Source of the DNA: Gammaproteobacteria bacterium | GTDB lineage: Bacteria > Pseudomonadota > Gammaproteobacteria > Pseudomonadales > Pseudohongiellaceae | DNA: 64,000 bases | Direction of reading: 5' to 3' | Assembly: GCA_041395725.1 (NCBI GenBank) | Contig: JAWKZW010000001.1 | Coordinates: 2,480,001-2,544,000 of the forward strand | Notes under the pieces: model-generated | What the model saw: the letters and a program-made list of their open reading frames with translations, nothing else | Databases searched by the model: none | What the model was told of the DNA's origin: nothing | Program-made: the position numbers and the translations under genes | Shown: one piece after another, positions 46,251 through 55,886 of the stretch | Numbering within the stretch: position 1 is the stretch's first letter | Layout of the letters: every line of letters begins with the position of its first letter

Positions 46251-47354
46251 TCAAAGACTCGCTAGTATATGTCTCCATCGGGCTTCGGCTACTTCAAAAC
46301 TGTGATTTTCTCTTATCTCCCGAATAGCCTCTTTGCTGTAACGCTCCCAAAGTTGCTCTTGATTCAGGATGCAAGAGATCGAAGTTTCGTAATTTTCAAC
46401 AGAAGCGGATTGTTCAAGCACAATTCCGTTTTCTTTATTGTGGATTGCATATTCCATATCACCACACCTGGCGACGATGGGTACCACGCCACAGGCCATT
46501 GCTTCAAGGCTGGCGAGAGACAAACCCTCATTTATAGAGCATAGAAGAAACAATTTTGATCTGACGAAATAGCTCGAGACGTTATCGGTTTCAAGCCACT
46601 CGAGGTTGTTCTGGAGACCCAGCGCATTGATTTTTTCACTGAATTCCTCGTGCATTATGCCATCGCCAAGCCAACAGAGTTTTATATCTGGATTGATTGC
46701 GACAAGCTTTCGAAAAATTTCGAGGGTAAACATTGGGCGCTTGCGTTCACGAAGTTGAGCGCAGACAACTATATCGATATCACGCGGGGCGCCCAACTCA
46801 GGCGGGCTATATCTCTTGGGATCCACGGTACTATGCAGGATAGATACTTTTTCGGGCTGGATACCCTCTTGAACCAATTGTTTTGCGGTAATTGAGCCAG
46901 GAACGAAGATTCTGTCCGAGGCGTGTGCGAACATTCCTACAACTTTCTCCCATAGCCCTGGCCATGGTGTTTTTTCGATAAGACGATTGTCGGTTACTCG
47001 TTTATCGTGCGCAAACCTCAGCTCTGCTGGCCCGGCGATGAAATGAAGAAATACTGGTATACGCCTGATCTTGGCGACTATAACGGCGAACAATCCGTGT
47101 GGAACAAGACTATAGGCCATAACTAATTTACAGTCTTTCTTAAAGACCTCATTTATCAACAAGAGGAATCTGCCTGGCAGTCGGCCGATTAGTTTCAGCC
47201 ATCCCGTTGGGTAAACCCACGTGACTCGTTCATATTTCGGGCCCTCTCGATCGGAAACCACAACTAATTCCACATCTGGTCTAGAGCGAACCAGAGGTAC
47301 CAGTTTGGCGTGGAATAAATTGTTGTTGAGAGTTGTAGTAATGACAATGCGCAT
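46251..47354 (-). CDS. Glycosyltransferase family 4
   Basis: 367 residues from the ATG at 47354 (MRIVITTTLNNNLFHAKLVP); the preceding in-frame TTG adds only four. GT-B fold: acceptor domain with LVMAYSLVPHG and VFLHFIAGPAEL, then RIFVPGSITAKQLVQEG. The donor domain has VVCAQLRERKRPMFTLEIF, LCWLGDGIMHEEF, LFLLCSINEGLSLASLEAMA (E-x7-E) and GVVPIVARCGDMEYAI. It is probably a cytoplasmic retaining transferase building the EPS repeat unit. Last gene of the minus-strand polysaccharide operon, 80 bp after the flippase gene. The IS5 element lies immediately downstream of it. Confidence 0.9.
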   Translation of the reverse strand: MRIVITTTLNNNLFHAKLVPLVRSRPDVELVVVSDREGPKYERVTWVYPTGWLKLIGRLPGRFLLLINEVFKKDCKLVMAYSLVPHGLFAVIVAKIRRIPVFLHFIAGPAELRFAHDKRVTDNRLIEKTPWPGLWEKVVGMFAHASDRIFVPGSITAKQLVQEGIQPEKVSILHSTVDPKRYSPPELGAPRDIDIVVCAQLRERKRPMFTLEIFRKLVAINPDIKLCWLGDGIMHEEFSEKINALGLQNNLEWLETDNVSSYFVRSKLFLLCSINEGLSLASLEAMACGVVPIVARCGDMEYAIHNKENGIVLEQSASVENYETSISCILNQEQLWERYSKEAIREIRENHSFEVAEARWRHILASL

Positions 47355-47433
47355 AATGGTAGCCAACTAAGAGTCAAGAATGGAAAGGTTGTAATTTCCG
47401 GCTTTGGTCACATCAGATTCGCCGCTGAAGAAA

Positions 47434-48891
47434 TCAGCGACGCAGGGCTGCCAGCTCCAATTTGGTTTTCCTATCCAGGAGGGGCGTTACAAAAAGGAAA
47501 AGTACAAAGCCGGCGATGACTAGTAGTTTTATCACAGACCACTGGATGCTGAAGCCTTGCGGAAATGAATTTATGGCCAGTACCCCTATTGCAGTGCCGA
47601 TAAACGCTATTGCAATGGCCCTTGGCCAGTCAATGTTGATCAGGCGGGTACCGATTAGAAGATTAATCGTCAGTGTGGTGGCGATTCTCAGAATGTTAAT
47701 CAATAAAAGCGCCAGGGCAGCGCCAAGTATGCCAAATTTTCCGATCAGCAGATAATTGGCTGGGACACTCGCTAGTAAGGCAACCAGACCAATAACAGGG
47801 ATCGTCCAGGTCTTTTTCTGATAAATGATTCCAAGCTGAATATTGAGATTAAGTGAGGAAAGCACAAAGCAAAGCCCCAATACTGGTATTGCCGGGATAA
47901 TTCCAAGGTACTCCTCAGGTGATATTAGTGTGATTATCTCATGACCAAATAGAGAGAGGCCCAAGGAACAGGTAATCATAAGGGCCACGAATACCAGCAG
48001 TATTCTATTAAAGACACCTTGATCTTCCCCTTTGGCTAGAGTTTCGAATCGACGAACGAAAAAGATCTCGGAGAATGGTTTTGCTATGAACATTTGCAAC
48101 ATAGAGGCAAGGCGGTGTCCAAGGGAATAAATCCCAACAGCAGAGGGGCCAACCAATACATTAATAAAATGTCGTTCGACTACCGGTAGGGCCGCATCTG
48201 CGAAGGAGGCAGGGATGAGTGGTATACCATAAGAAACCATTTCCCTCATCAATGGAAAGGAAAAACCCGTTCCTACCGTTCGCAAAATACCGACTGAAAG
48301 AATTAGTGACAAGGATCCCAAAGAAATTACCGTAGCGTAGATGACTCCTGGAACACCTAGTTTTAGGTAAAAAACCAGTATAAGGTTGCTCGCAATAAAT
48401 AGCACTGCTTTGGAAATGGCAATGCTCAAGTAGGACCATGCTTTTTTTTGAATGATAGTGTAACCGACAACTACTTCAAACAATAATGTGAAAATCAGGC
48501 CGGCGATAGCGAAAACGAAGACACCCAAATATTCAGTTGTCTCGAAGAGTACAGATACTGTCAGTCTTGCGATCGGGTACGCGAAAATAAGAATAATTAA
48601 GGAAAGGGCGAAAAACCCGAGTAAAGTCGTACTGATTACAAGCTTTTGTTCATCTGAGTCATTATCAAAGTCGAAATAAAATCGGGTCATGGCTGCAGTG
48701 AAGCCCATACCAAAGAGTATCGCAAGTAGATCCGATACAGCCATGACTATTGCCAAAAGACCGTATTCCTCAAGGCTAAGCGTGTAGGTATACAACGGGA
48801 TCAAGATAAAACCGGCAGAGCGATTTACGATGTTGGCCAGCAGATATATGCTGCCGTAACTTGAGATGGTTTTCGCTTCACTAGTTGACAT
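47434..48891 (-). CDS. Polysaccharide flippase (Wzx-like, MOP superfamily)
   Basis: 485 residues with about 12-14 hydrophobic helices evenly spaced, beginning SSYGSIYLLANIVNRSAGFI, the N-terminal signature of Wzx/PST transporters. Blocks GLLAIVMAVSDLLAILFGMG, VSYGIPLIPASFADAALPVV and AVGIYSLGHRLASMLQMF are typical. It would move undecaprenyl-diphosphate-linked repeat units across the inner membrane. Its start overlaps the end of the Wzy-like gene by 11 bp, indicating coupled translation. No lumenal or charged insertion is seen. Confidence 0.9.
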   Translation of the reverse strand: MSTSEAKTISSYGSIYLLANIVNRSAGFILIPLYTYTLSLEEYGLLAIVMAVSDLLAILFGMGFTAAMTRFYFDFDNDSDEQKLVISTTLLGFFALSLIILIFAYPIARLTVSVLFETTEYLGVFVFAIAGLIFTLLFEVVVGYTIIQKKAWSYLSIAISKAVLFIASNLILVFYLKLGVPGVIYATVISLGSLSLILSVGILRTVGTGFSFPLMREMVSYGIPLIPASFADAALPVVERHFINVLVGPSAVGIYSLGHRLASMLQMFIAKPFSEIFFVRRFETLAKGEDQGVFNRILLVFVALMITCSLGLSLFGHEIITLISPEEYLGIIPAIPVLGLCFVLSSLNLNIQLGIIYQKKTWTIPVIGLVALLASVPANYLLIGKFGILGAALALLLINILRIATTLTINLLIGTRLINIDWPRAIAIAFIGTAIGVLAINSFPQGFSIQWSVIKLLVIAGFVLFLFVTPLLDRKTKLELAALRR

Positions 48892-50320
48892 TTTTCACGA
48901 CACTGCCAGAACGCTCTTTCTCAACGAGAGATACAGAAACCCCAAGGAAAAAGAAGACAAAGAAAACAAGGTACCAGAATGGACCGGTATCCACGAAAAG
49001 ACTATTAACTACCAGGTTGGCGAGCATCGCAAGTGAGTATAATGGAAGTAGACCTGCTATAACGGACCTGTCATGTTTTTCTCGATAACTCTGAAGCAAT
49101 AAGCGTGTGATGGATACTAATATGGCAAGATACAAATAGATACCGAGTATCCCTGTTAATGAGAAGATGTGAAAAAATTCGTTATGAGGAATACCTACGC
49201 CACTGACCCAGTTGGCGGAAATTCCAAAGAAATCCATGGCGTATTGAGGTAACGCAGCAGAGAAAGCGTCAGGTCCAAATCCAATTCCAAGTATTGGATT
49301 ATTGATTCCCATACTTATTGCCGCCACCCAGATAGCCAGTCTCTCTGCGATCGGCGCAAGAGAGGTTAGTCGCTCCTGAAACTCAGTGATATCCAGAAAT
49401 ATCGGGAATAGTGCAACGCCGATGCTCAGGCCAAATGTAGCCAAACTAATTAATGTAAGTCTAACCCTTGAATCGGCGATTCCGACCATCCCAATCGCCA
49501 CTATACCGGCCAACCATGGCGCCCTTGTCTTAGACAATATTATTGCAATCCCTATTGCTGCAAGGACTATCAGGACGAAGAATCTAGCCAAAGCATCTCG
49601 AGTGGAGCCAAGTCGATAGATTCCAAGCAGCAATATGCACGTTGCAACAGCGCCGTATTCGGAGGCATTGGCGAAAGTGCCCGTCACCCGGCCTTCGTCC
49701 GCATGGGGAACTTCCAAGAAACTTGGGACAAAAATATCAATTCCCAGAAAGTACTGAAGAAACGCCTGTCCAGACATGAATAAACCGACAACGAGCATAA
49801 TATCTATGAGTTGCATAACGCTTTTCTCATGCCATTCCAGTCGTCGGGCAATCATAAAGGCAGACAATCCCATGATGTACTGAATAAAAAAGTAACCGTC
49901 CTGAATGGGATCTGGTGGGAAGTTGCCAAGAACAATCGCAAGGATGTAGGAGGCAACTGCAACCCCCAGAAAGGCGATCCCAAACTTCTCGGGTTGTATC
50001 AGCCGATATCTAATGCCCGTTTTGAATATAGGCGGGAGAAGCAGCAATCCGACTATCCCGATAAACAACAGCCTCTCAGTATTCAATACAGGGACATTCT
50101 GAAGAACAGTATTGGGGAATACAAATACTGTCGGCACACCGACAAGCAGAAGGATCGTAAGAAAACGAGGCCCGAGAATAATAAGGAAAGTCAAGGCAAT
50201 GACACTAATGATAGCTGCCATTCCGATCAGTGACCCGATACCTGCAAAGAGGGCGAAAAGAACTACAAGTAGTCCGGCAGGTGTTAGCCAGAGTAGTTTC
50301 AACATCAGACTTGAATGCAT
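48881..50320 (-). CDS. O-antigen/EPS polymerase (Wzy/O-ligase family)
   Basis: 479 residues, hydrophobic throughout, with about 11-12 predicted TM helices and a long periplasmic loop (roughly 330-400) containing WVSGVGIPHNEFFHIFSLTG. The loop before it, ISMGINNPILGIGFGPDAF, is the GxGxG-like region shared by Wzy polymerases and WaaL ligases. RVTGTFANASEYGAVATCIL matches the family's characteristic G-t-f-x-N-p-n-x-x-a block. It would polymerise lipid-linked repeat units in the periplasm; ligase activity cannot be excluded. It is followed by the overlapping flippase gene and preceded by the Wzz gene with a 69-bp gap that contains a repeat terminus. Confidence 0.88.
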   Translation of the reverse strand: MHSSLMLKLLWLTPAGLLVVLFALFAGIGSLIGMAAIISVIALTFLIILGPRFLTILLLVGVPTVFVFPNTVLQNVPVLNTERLLFIGIVGLLLLPPIFKTGIRYRLIQPEKFGIAFLGVAVASYILAIVLGNFPPDPIQDGYFFIQYIMGLSAFMIARRLEWHEKSVMQLIDIMLVVGLFMSGQAFLQYFLGIDIFVPSFLEVPHADEGRVTGTFANASEYGAVATCILLLGIYRLGSTRDALARFFVLIVLAAIGIAIILSKTRAPWLAGIVAIGMVGIADSRVRLTLISLATFGLSIGVALFPIFLDITEFQERLTSLAPIAERLAIWVAAISMGINNPILGIGFGPDAFSAALPQYAMDFFGISANWVSGVGIPHNEFFHIFSLTGILGIYLYLAILVSITRLLLQSYREKHDRSVIAGLLPLYSLAMLANLVVNSLFVDTGPFWYLVFFVFFFLGVSVSLVEKERSGSVVKNVN

Positions 50321-50356
50321 GTTCCGTTGTCCGCTACCCCGGTGTTGGTGCTGATG

Positions 50357-50378
50357 AAATAATCAGAGGGTCCTTAGT
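50357..50378 (+). repeat. Solo IS/MITE terminus in EPS operon
   Basis: AAATAATCAGAGGGTCCTTAG matches the terminal sequence of the MITE family and is close to the IS5 ends (AAGGACACTCTGATTAATT in reverse complement). It lies in the short gap between the Wzz and Wzy genes and has no partner, so it is likely a scar. Confidence 0.5.
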
Positions 50379-50389
50379 TGTCTGTTTAT

Positions 50390-51559
50390 TTAAATCTTGG
50401 AAATTGCCCCAATGGCCCCGACGCCCAGAATTTCTTCCGCCACATGGGTATGTCGTACCCGCCTGTCAAAATATTCAAACAGCAGGGTAAGTCCAAAAAC
50501 GAATATAAAACCTCCCGCAGATCCGAGTAAAATATAAAACAATCTTGAATGGTCGGGTCTTGCCGCAGGAATTGCTTGCTCAACAACGCGAACGTTAACA
50601 AGATCAGTTGTGGCCAATTCTTTCAATCTTTCTTCGTCATAGCGGGTTTTATAGGCCTGGTACAGTGCCTCTTCAGACTCTATATTCAATCTCATCTGCA
50701 CTGTTTGTGATTGAGTCAGCTCCAATAAGCGTATTTCGTTGTCAATGTTCTCAATTTCCTGTCTGTAAGTCGAAATAAGTTCATTCGCGCTCCGGACCCT
50801 TTCATGGCCGGGACTAAAACGCAGTCTCAGGTCAGCGAGTTCCACGTCAGCAGCGACAATTCGCTCCATCAACAACGACCGTTGTTGTATAAGCGACCTT
50901 CGTTGTTCATTAGTAGCCTCTACATTATTTAACTGATCGAGCTTCTCCAGCTCCCTTCTATGCTGTTTCAGCTGAGACATAATTTGATCCATCTGTGCCT
51001 CATAAACCTTGGCAGTGTTTTGGGGAGAAAAAATCTGTAACCGGAGGTCGATATAGCTGGAAACGATTGCGTTGACTATATCAGCAGTCCACACAGGGTC
51101 TTCACTGGCGTAGCTCAGATTTATGATGTTGGACTGGACGGGTGCTTCCACTTTTACACTGCTTCGGAGTTGCTTGATCCAGCTGTCCCTGCGACTTGTT
51201 TCTTCAGAAAGTCCAATTGAAATCAGGCTGGAACGAACGGAATCGGTCAGATTTTTAATCATGCTTGGCGTCGACTCACGTTCGAAAGGCCGAAGATCGT
51301 CCACTGCTTTAGCGATGACGGCGTCAGATGTCAGTATGGCAATTTCTGTATTCATGGTTTCAGTACTCTGCAATCCTTGCGTATAGTCAGAGCGCATTGT
51401 GGGCGACCGATTGTACTCTACAAGTAAAACACTTTTTGCTGAGTAACGTTGGGGAAGTAGATATTGTAAAGCAACAATAACTGAAAGAATGAATAGAAAC
51501 GTCCCCAACATTAGACGGTGCCATCTGAATAGGAAGATAAAAATGTCTCGCTTGGTCAT
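50390..51559 (-). CDS. Chain-length determinant (Wzz/GumC-like PCP)
   Basis: 389 residues. The N-terminal TM helix HRLMLGTFLFILSVIVALQY and the second TM near 355-375 (LFYILLGSAGGFIFVFGLTL) enclose a large periplasmic coiled-coil domain (about 140-320, for example QLKQHRRELEKLDQLNN). The Wzz signature YSAKSVLLVEYN follows TM1, and the region before TM2 contains VRVVEQAIPAARPDHSR, the usual proline-rich P-x2-P-x4-P element. It has no cytoplasmic kinase domain; that is supplied as the separate preceding gene. It controls polymer length and links polymerase with Wza. Confidence 0.92.
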   Translation of the reverse strand: MTKRDIFIFLFRWHRLMLGTFLFILSVIVALQYLLPQRYSAKSVLLVEYNRSPTMRSDYTQGLQSTETMNTEIAILTSDAVIAKAVDDLRPFERESTPSMIKNLTDSVRSSLISIGLSEETSRRDSWIKQLRSSVKVEAPVQSNIINLSYASEDPVWTADIVNAIVSSYIDLRLQIFSPQNTAKVYEAQMDQIMSQLKQHRRELEKLDQLNNVEATNEQRRSLIQQRSLLMERIVAADVELADLRLRFSPGHERVRSANELISTYRQEIENIDNEIRLLELTQSQTVQMRLNIESEEALYQAYKTRYDEERLKELATTDLVNVRVVEQAIPAARPDHSRLFYILLGSAGGFIFVFGLTLLFEYFDRRVRHTHVAEEILGVGAIGAISKI

Positions 51560-51603
51560 AGGTATTCAGGTCCGGTTCATTGCGGCTTTGTGTACTTTCA
51601 CTA

Positions 51604-52266
51604 TCAGAGCGATCGATATATGAATTCTGGTACGGGTCTTTCCTGTTTATTCAGTATAAAGCCGGAAAGTTCATGTCCGCTTCGATCTAATTTGTGTTTG
51701 AAATCCTCAAGAGATTCTCGTGTCGTTCTCTCACTGTCTATTATCAGGACCAGATGGTCCATAAAATCTGCCCAGTAAACAGGCGCCAATTGATCCCAGG
51801 AACCGATATCGACAAGAATCGTATCGTAGTGCTCTCTGAGGTCGACTAGATACTGTCCAAACTCGGCACTTAAGCAATAGTTCTCGCTGGTTTCGTAGTC
51901 GATAGTAATTAAAGCCAGATCCCCATTCTCAATTGTTTCCAGATGATTAAGAATGCTGAAATCCATCCTATCAAACGACGCGCTTGTTAGTGGATTTTTG
52001 GCACCTGATTCTAACAGCTTCGCGATTCGGGTGCCTGTAGGATTGGCATCGATTATTAATATCGAGCCGGGAGATAATGCACCCAGAGACCTAGCAAGCC
52101 CGGTAACAGTGGTGCTTACACCCTCACCGGGTAGTCTGGATATGAATCCCACTACAACGCCATCGCCAGGGTTGCCTGTTAGCTTTGACGCATTAAAACC
52201 AAGATGCGCCTCTAGGAAGGCAGCTTTCGCTTTCTTGGATTCGAAATTAAGTCTTTTTCTGATCAT
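51604..52266 (-). CDS. BY-kinase/MinD-like partner of Wzz with degenerate Walker A
   Basis: 220 residues of the CpsD/Wzc cytoplasmic-domain fold. Seen: VVGFISRLPGEGVSTTVTGLARSL at the P-loop position, ILIIDANPTG (Walker A'), and DTILVDIGSW (Walker B). The essential P-loop Lys of G-E-G-K-S/T is Val here, and the C-terminus (PVPEFIYRSL) has a single Tyr instead of a Tyr cluster. ATP-dependent autophosphorylation is therefore doubtful and a structural or regulatory role in chain-length control is likely. It is translationally coupled to the upstream wza-like gene by a TAATG overlap and lies 44 bp before the Wzz gene. Confidence 0.85.
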   Translation of the reverse strand: MIRKRLNFESKKAKAAFLEAHLGFNASKLTGNPGDGVVVGFISRLPGEGVSTTVTGLARSLGALSPGSILIIDANPTGTRIAKLLESGAKNPLTSASFDRMDFSILNHLETIENGDLALITIDYETSENYCLSAEFGQYLVDLREHYDTILVDIGSWDQLAPVYWADFMDHLVLIIDSERTTRESLEDFKHKLDRSGHELSGFILNKQERPVPEFIYRSL

Positions 52267-53267
52267 TAGTCGCTTACTACCTGTCCGCCAACAACAAACT
52301 GTATGGGAAGCATGTTACGAATGTACTGCTCAACAATACGATTAGCTTCCGCTATCCCGGATCGTGGTACGTACAACACGTCGAGAGGAACAATTGGTAT
52401 TTGATCGTCGATAGCCTCACCATGGTCCAGTCTGCCCTCCAGATTAATAGACCAATTGTCCAGGGAGTTGTCCTCACGTCTTCTGAAAAGTCTTACATCA
52501 TCTGATTGGGCGGTGGATTTCAATCCACCCGCAGCGGCAATGGCCATTAATGGGTTTAAAGGTTCTGAATAGTTTATTGGCCCTGGTCTTTCAACCTCTC
52601 CGATTACGTACACTACTGAAGGTGCAGATTTCTGGAGTTGAATCACTACCTGTAATCGAGACCCAAACAATTCCTCATACCGTTGCTTGATCATTGACTG
52701 CAAAGTTGAGAAATCTGTCTGGACGGTAACGGGCTCAATAAAGGGGAGATCTAGAGTATCGGAGTATCCGATAATGTAGTTCAAGGGCTCGTGCTGACCG
52801 TTTCGATTTACCAAATTCAGAAGAGGCAGCAGTGGATCGGTATTTTCTTCTACGGAAACTACCACTTCAGGACTGACAATGTTGCCAGCAATATACAATC
52901 CTCTAAGTTCGCTTTGTATTGAATCGATTGTTCTGTCCGCTGCCTCGACACGCCCGACTACGGGCAGGGAAACATAGCCATCTGGTAGTACAACCACTCG
53001 ATCGCGCGATAATTCTGGATGGTCAAAGACATCTACTCTGAGTACATCGCCTACGGATAAGAGATAAGGAGATTCTGTTTGGAAAACCGAGGCGAGAAAA
53101 CTAACAGAAAGCGAGTCGCCTGGGCCTAACTTTGATTGCGCCTGGGCTGTAGGATAGTAGCCTTCGGGAACTTGCGCAGCAGACGGAAGGGATGTTCTGT
53201 TAGCACAACCAGTCGTAAGGACGATAAATAAGACCGCAAATGCAGTTTTCAGACTTTGATTTGTCAT
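52266..53267 (-). CDS. wza: Outer-membrane polysaccharide export lipoprotein (Wza-like)
   Basis: 333 residues. A lipoprotein signal with lipobox LTTGC (Cys 21) shows outer-membrane anchoring. The Poly_export domain is clear: LLSVGDVLRVDVFDHPEL, VVLPDGYVSLPVVGRVEAA. An SLBB-type domain follows with SVVYVIGEVERPGPINYSEP and LMAIAAAGGL. The protein ends without the long C-terminal amphipathic helix of E. coli Wza, having IVEQYIRNMLPIQFVVGGQV. It would form the export channel for the polymer. It is the first gene of the six-gene minus-strand operon, so the operon promoter should lie within 53268-53999. Confidence 0.93.
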   Translation of the reverse strand: MTNQSLKTAFAVLFIVLTTGCANRTSLPSAAQVPEGYYPTAQAQSKLGPGDSLSVSFLASVFQTESPYLLSVGDVLRVDVFDHPELSRDRVVVLPDGYVSLPVVGRVEAADRTIDSIQSELRGLYIAGNIVSPEVVVSVEENTDPLLPLLNLVNRNGQHEPLNYIIGYSDTLDLPFIEPVTVQTDFSTLQSMIKQRYEELFGSRLQVVIQLQKSAPSVVYVIGEVERPGPINYSEPLNPLMAIAAAGGLKSTAQSDDVRLFRRREDNSLDNWSINLEGRLDHGEAIDDQIPIVPLDVLYVPRSGIAEANRIVEQYIRNMLPIQFVVGGQVVSD

Positions 53268-53999
53268 TATCAGCTCACTCTAATACCAAAATACCCAGCC
53301 CCGCTTTCAGGCCAAAATATGTTGAATTCATCATAAATAGATTCAATAGATGATGAATGTATTTATCCCATTGCTCACGATGGCATCAGTAGAGCTCCTC
53401 TGTGATGGCATGCTCTAAAATCTGATGCGAAGAATATTTTCAGTTACGGGTGCAGTTTTTCAGCTGCCTGTTTATCTCACTTCTCGCCAGAATTAAATTC
53501 TTCTCCCCGATAACCGCCATTAGCGGAGTGTGCGGGAATGGCCAGGTTAATCCGGATAAGCGATTTCCCAGAAGTTTCCAATTCTACACTAAACATTTTC
53601 AAAAACTGTTAATTATCCTGCAAATACATGGAATATTTAAGCGTTTATCTAACATCGCCGGGGTGTGGTGAATGTCTCCAGCACACGGTGCTCACCTGGC
53701 AGCGCATTGCTTCCATGGCTACTGGCCATTATACAGATGGCAAAGCGCTTTGATGAAGGCCATGCGCGAAAAGCGTCTTGGAGATCAGGCGTTAATTCTA
53801 TGTAAACCGCTTTGTTTTCCAGACTGTGAATATCATCACTAAGTTGCCATCGCTCCTGAAGTAAAGTGCATCCTCCACTCTCATCCAGCGGCTATGGGCA
53901 CTAAAGCCTTGCACCAAGGGAGTGCATTTGAATCGGGGAAGTCAGTGTCTGATTTTCTGGCTCAGATTTACAGAAATCATGTAGTCATAGAGGGAAGCT
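53268..53999. promoter_or_regulatory. Divergent region upstream of EPS operon; no gene
   Basis: 732 bp between the wza-like gene (minus) and the DUF4832-type gene (plus). It should carry the promoters of both. I found no JUMPstart/ops element (GGCGGTAGC-type) and no clear repeat. Small frames here are not protein-like. Confidence 0.45.
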
Positions 54000-55382
54000 A
54001 TGAAGCAAGAGATGATGAAGAATAGTCCCATCGGATTGGTTTGTGTGTTGCTCTTGCTTTTTTGCAGCACCGATGTCAGCGCAGACAAGGTCGTCCATCC
54101 GTATCTCACGAATCCGGGAATGGGGTTGGCGACCTTTCACAGCTTTAATGGGGATCTGCCGCTCAAAGACTTTCCTGAGAGTTCCGTTTTGTATTTCCGG
54201 GTATATTGGGATGAGCTTGAGCCTGGATCCAGAGGCAATATTTCGCTGGACGCCTTGGATCAGATTCTTGATCACGCCGCATCGAGAGGGCAGACCGTCG
54301 GGTTTCGAATAATGGCCGACGGAGATGGTGGCACTAGAGTTCCGCGTTGGCTCTTGGATATGGGAATCAATGGAACATCATACCGGGCCAGTGATGGGCG
54401 ATCAGCTTTCATGCCGGATTTTAATGACCCTGTTTTTATTGCCGAGGCAAGGCGGCTCGTTGATACGATAGGGCAGCTATATGATGGAGATCCCAGGCTT
54501 GAGTTTATCGACATAGGTTTGATCGGTATGACGGGCGAGTGGCATATGGGGGAATCCAAGGATCCATTGCCTGAAGAGTACAATTGGCAAAGTGTTATCA
54601 ATATGCACTCTGATGCCTTCCCTAATACACAACTAATAATGCCAGTGGGATCAGTCTATGATCAAGGCCGACCTCTCAACTACGGAGTAGGTCAAGGGGC
54701 TGGTTGGCGAGCTGACTGCCTTGGTGACAAACTGTATCGGACCGGCACGTGGAATCATATGGATTCCTATTATCCGAAAAGGGTTCACAATGAAGCAAAT
54801 GTCAGTCAAGCCTGGCAGCAGGCGCCGGTATACTTTGAAACTTGCGGCGATCCCAGTGACTGGTATCGAGGAGGAGTTACGCCCGAGCAATTCAGAAGTG
54901 TATTGAATTATGCGCTGGAGTATCATGTATCGCTTGTGAATTTCAGAAGTAAACCAATACCGGCAGAATTCTGGGAACCGCTGACAGAATTTCTAAATAA
55001 AGTTGGTTATCAACTCGAACCTGTTTCTCATGACATTGCTCGCACCGTATTCGCGGGAGACTTCCTGAGTGTGGATGCCGAGTGGAGCAACAACGGTGTT
55101 GCTCCACCGTACAAACCTTTTAAGCTAAAGTATCGGCTTCGAGCTGTCTCGGGGCTGATAGCAGAAGAGTGGCAATCCAGTCAATCTCTGAGAGACTGGT
55201 TACCGGGGACCATTTCCTTCGCTGAGCAATTTCCAGTTGCCTTGACTACAGAGCCGGCACTTTACTACATCGATACCGCTGTGACATGGGACGCTTCACC
55301 CGTAGATCCTATGATCAAGCTGCACAGCAATTCCGTGTTGCCCGATCAGTGGGTCGAGCTTGGTTCTGTCAGGATCAGGTGA
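54000..55382 (+). CDS. Secreted DUF4832-type TIM-barrel plus beta-sandwich protein
   Basis: 460 residues. A signal peptide covers about 8-28 (SPIGLVCVLLLLFCSTDVSA). The N-terminal part resembles a glycoside-hydrolase-like barrel: NPGMGLATFHSFNG, SVLYFRVYWDELEPG, AASRGQTVGFRIMADGDG, LEFIDIGLIGMTGEWHMGE. The C-terminal 110 residues form a beta-sandwich with FAGDFLSVDAEWSNNGVAPP and LKYRLRAVSG, characteristic of DUF4832. Acidic residues in GLIGMTGEWHMGE could be catalytic, but no activity is established for the family. AGGGAAG precedes the start closely. Its place beside the EPS operon suggests glycan binding or trimming during export. Confidence 0.82.
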   Translation: MKQEMMKNSPIGLVCVLLLLFCSTDVSADKVVHPYLTNPGMGLATFHSFNGDLPLKDFPESSVLYFRVYWDELEPGSRGNISLDALDQILDHAASRGQTVGFRIMADGDGGTRVPRWLLDMGINGTSYRASDGRSAFMPDFNDPVFIAEARRLVDTIGQLYDGDPRLEFIDIGLIGMTGEWHMGESKDPLPEEYNWQSVINMHSDAFPNTQLIMPVGSVYDQGRPLNYGVGQGAGWRADCLGDKLYRTGTWNHMDSYYPKRVHNEANVSQAWQQAPVYFETCGDPSDWYRGGVTPEQFRSVLNYALEYHVSLVNFRSKPIPAEFWEPLTEFLNKVGYQLEPVSHDIARTVFAGDFLSVDAEWSNNGVAPPYKPFKLKYRLRAVSGLIAEEWQSSQSLRDWLPGTISFAEQFPVALTTEPALYYIDTAVTWDASPVDPMIKLHSNSVLPDQWVELGSVRIR

Positions 55383-55461
55383 GCTCGGTAGTCGGTCATA
55401 CTCTGAGCTCAGTGTCGCCCCCTCACCAGACACGGAAGAGACAGCAGGCTGGCCTCTATTA

Positions 55462-55502
55462 GGTTCAACACGCCGGTCCCCGCACCGGCGTGTAATTGAA
55501 CC
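55462..55502. terminator. Strong hairpin downstream of DUF4832-type gene
   Basis: GGTTCAACACGCCGGT pairs with ACCGGCGTG-taa-TTGAACC: a 16-bp stem with a 3-base bulge and a loop of CCCCGC. It begins 80 bp after the stop codon. There is no T-run after it, so intrinsic termination is only a possibility; an RNA-stabilising hairpin or a REP-like unit fits equally. Confidence 0.45.
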
Positions 55503-55714
55503 GGCTCACAAAATTACTGCTGCTCTAAGAAGCATTACCGTAAGGCGATAGTCTGCTTTGGGCAGTAGTTGCAGTGAGCGAGGCTCGTGTTGTGTTGAGT
55601 AAGCTGCTTCAGTGTCTCCTGTAGGACTACAACGCACGGATGACACCTGCTTCATTCAGGCGCTGCCAGTGCATGAAGCTGTTCCACATCCACAACAAGG
55701 TGTTCGCCGTGCCA

Positions 55715-55886
55715 GTTCAGCCTTGTGTAACTTGCCCCGCTTCAGTCGTAGCGACCCTTGCCACAGTTTCAGCCGCAGCCCATCATGCAGCAGCACCTTT
55801 ATTCTGTTGGCGCGGTTCCTCGCATAGGTATGAGCACAATGATTCCCGGGGTTACCTAACACTTGGACCACGCGGCCCAGCGCCTT
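55715..55886 (-). pseudogene. Remnant of IS66-family orf2 (TnpB)
   Basis: On the minus strand a frame reads ALGRVVQVLGN, then YARNRANRIKVLLHDGLRLK followed by SLRLKRGKLH. This matches the core of IS66 TnpB proteins, whose pattern is F-x-N-R-R-x-x-R-(I/V)-K-(I/V)-L-x-x-D-G-x-G with K-R-L-x-x-G-x-F following. Both ends are lost and no IS66 transposase frame is nearby, so it is a decayed fragment. Confidence 0.55.

Noticed and set aside
53268..53999. JUMPstart/ops element expected upstream of an EPS operon
   Set aside because: Searched by eye for the GGCGGTAGC core on both strands and did not find it.
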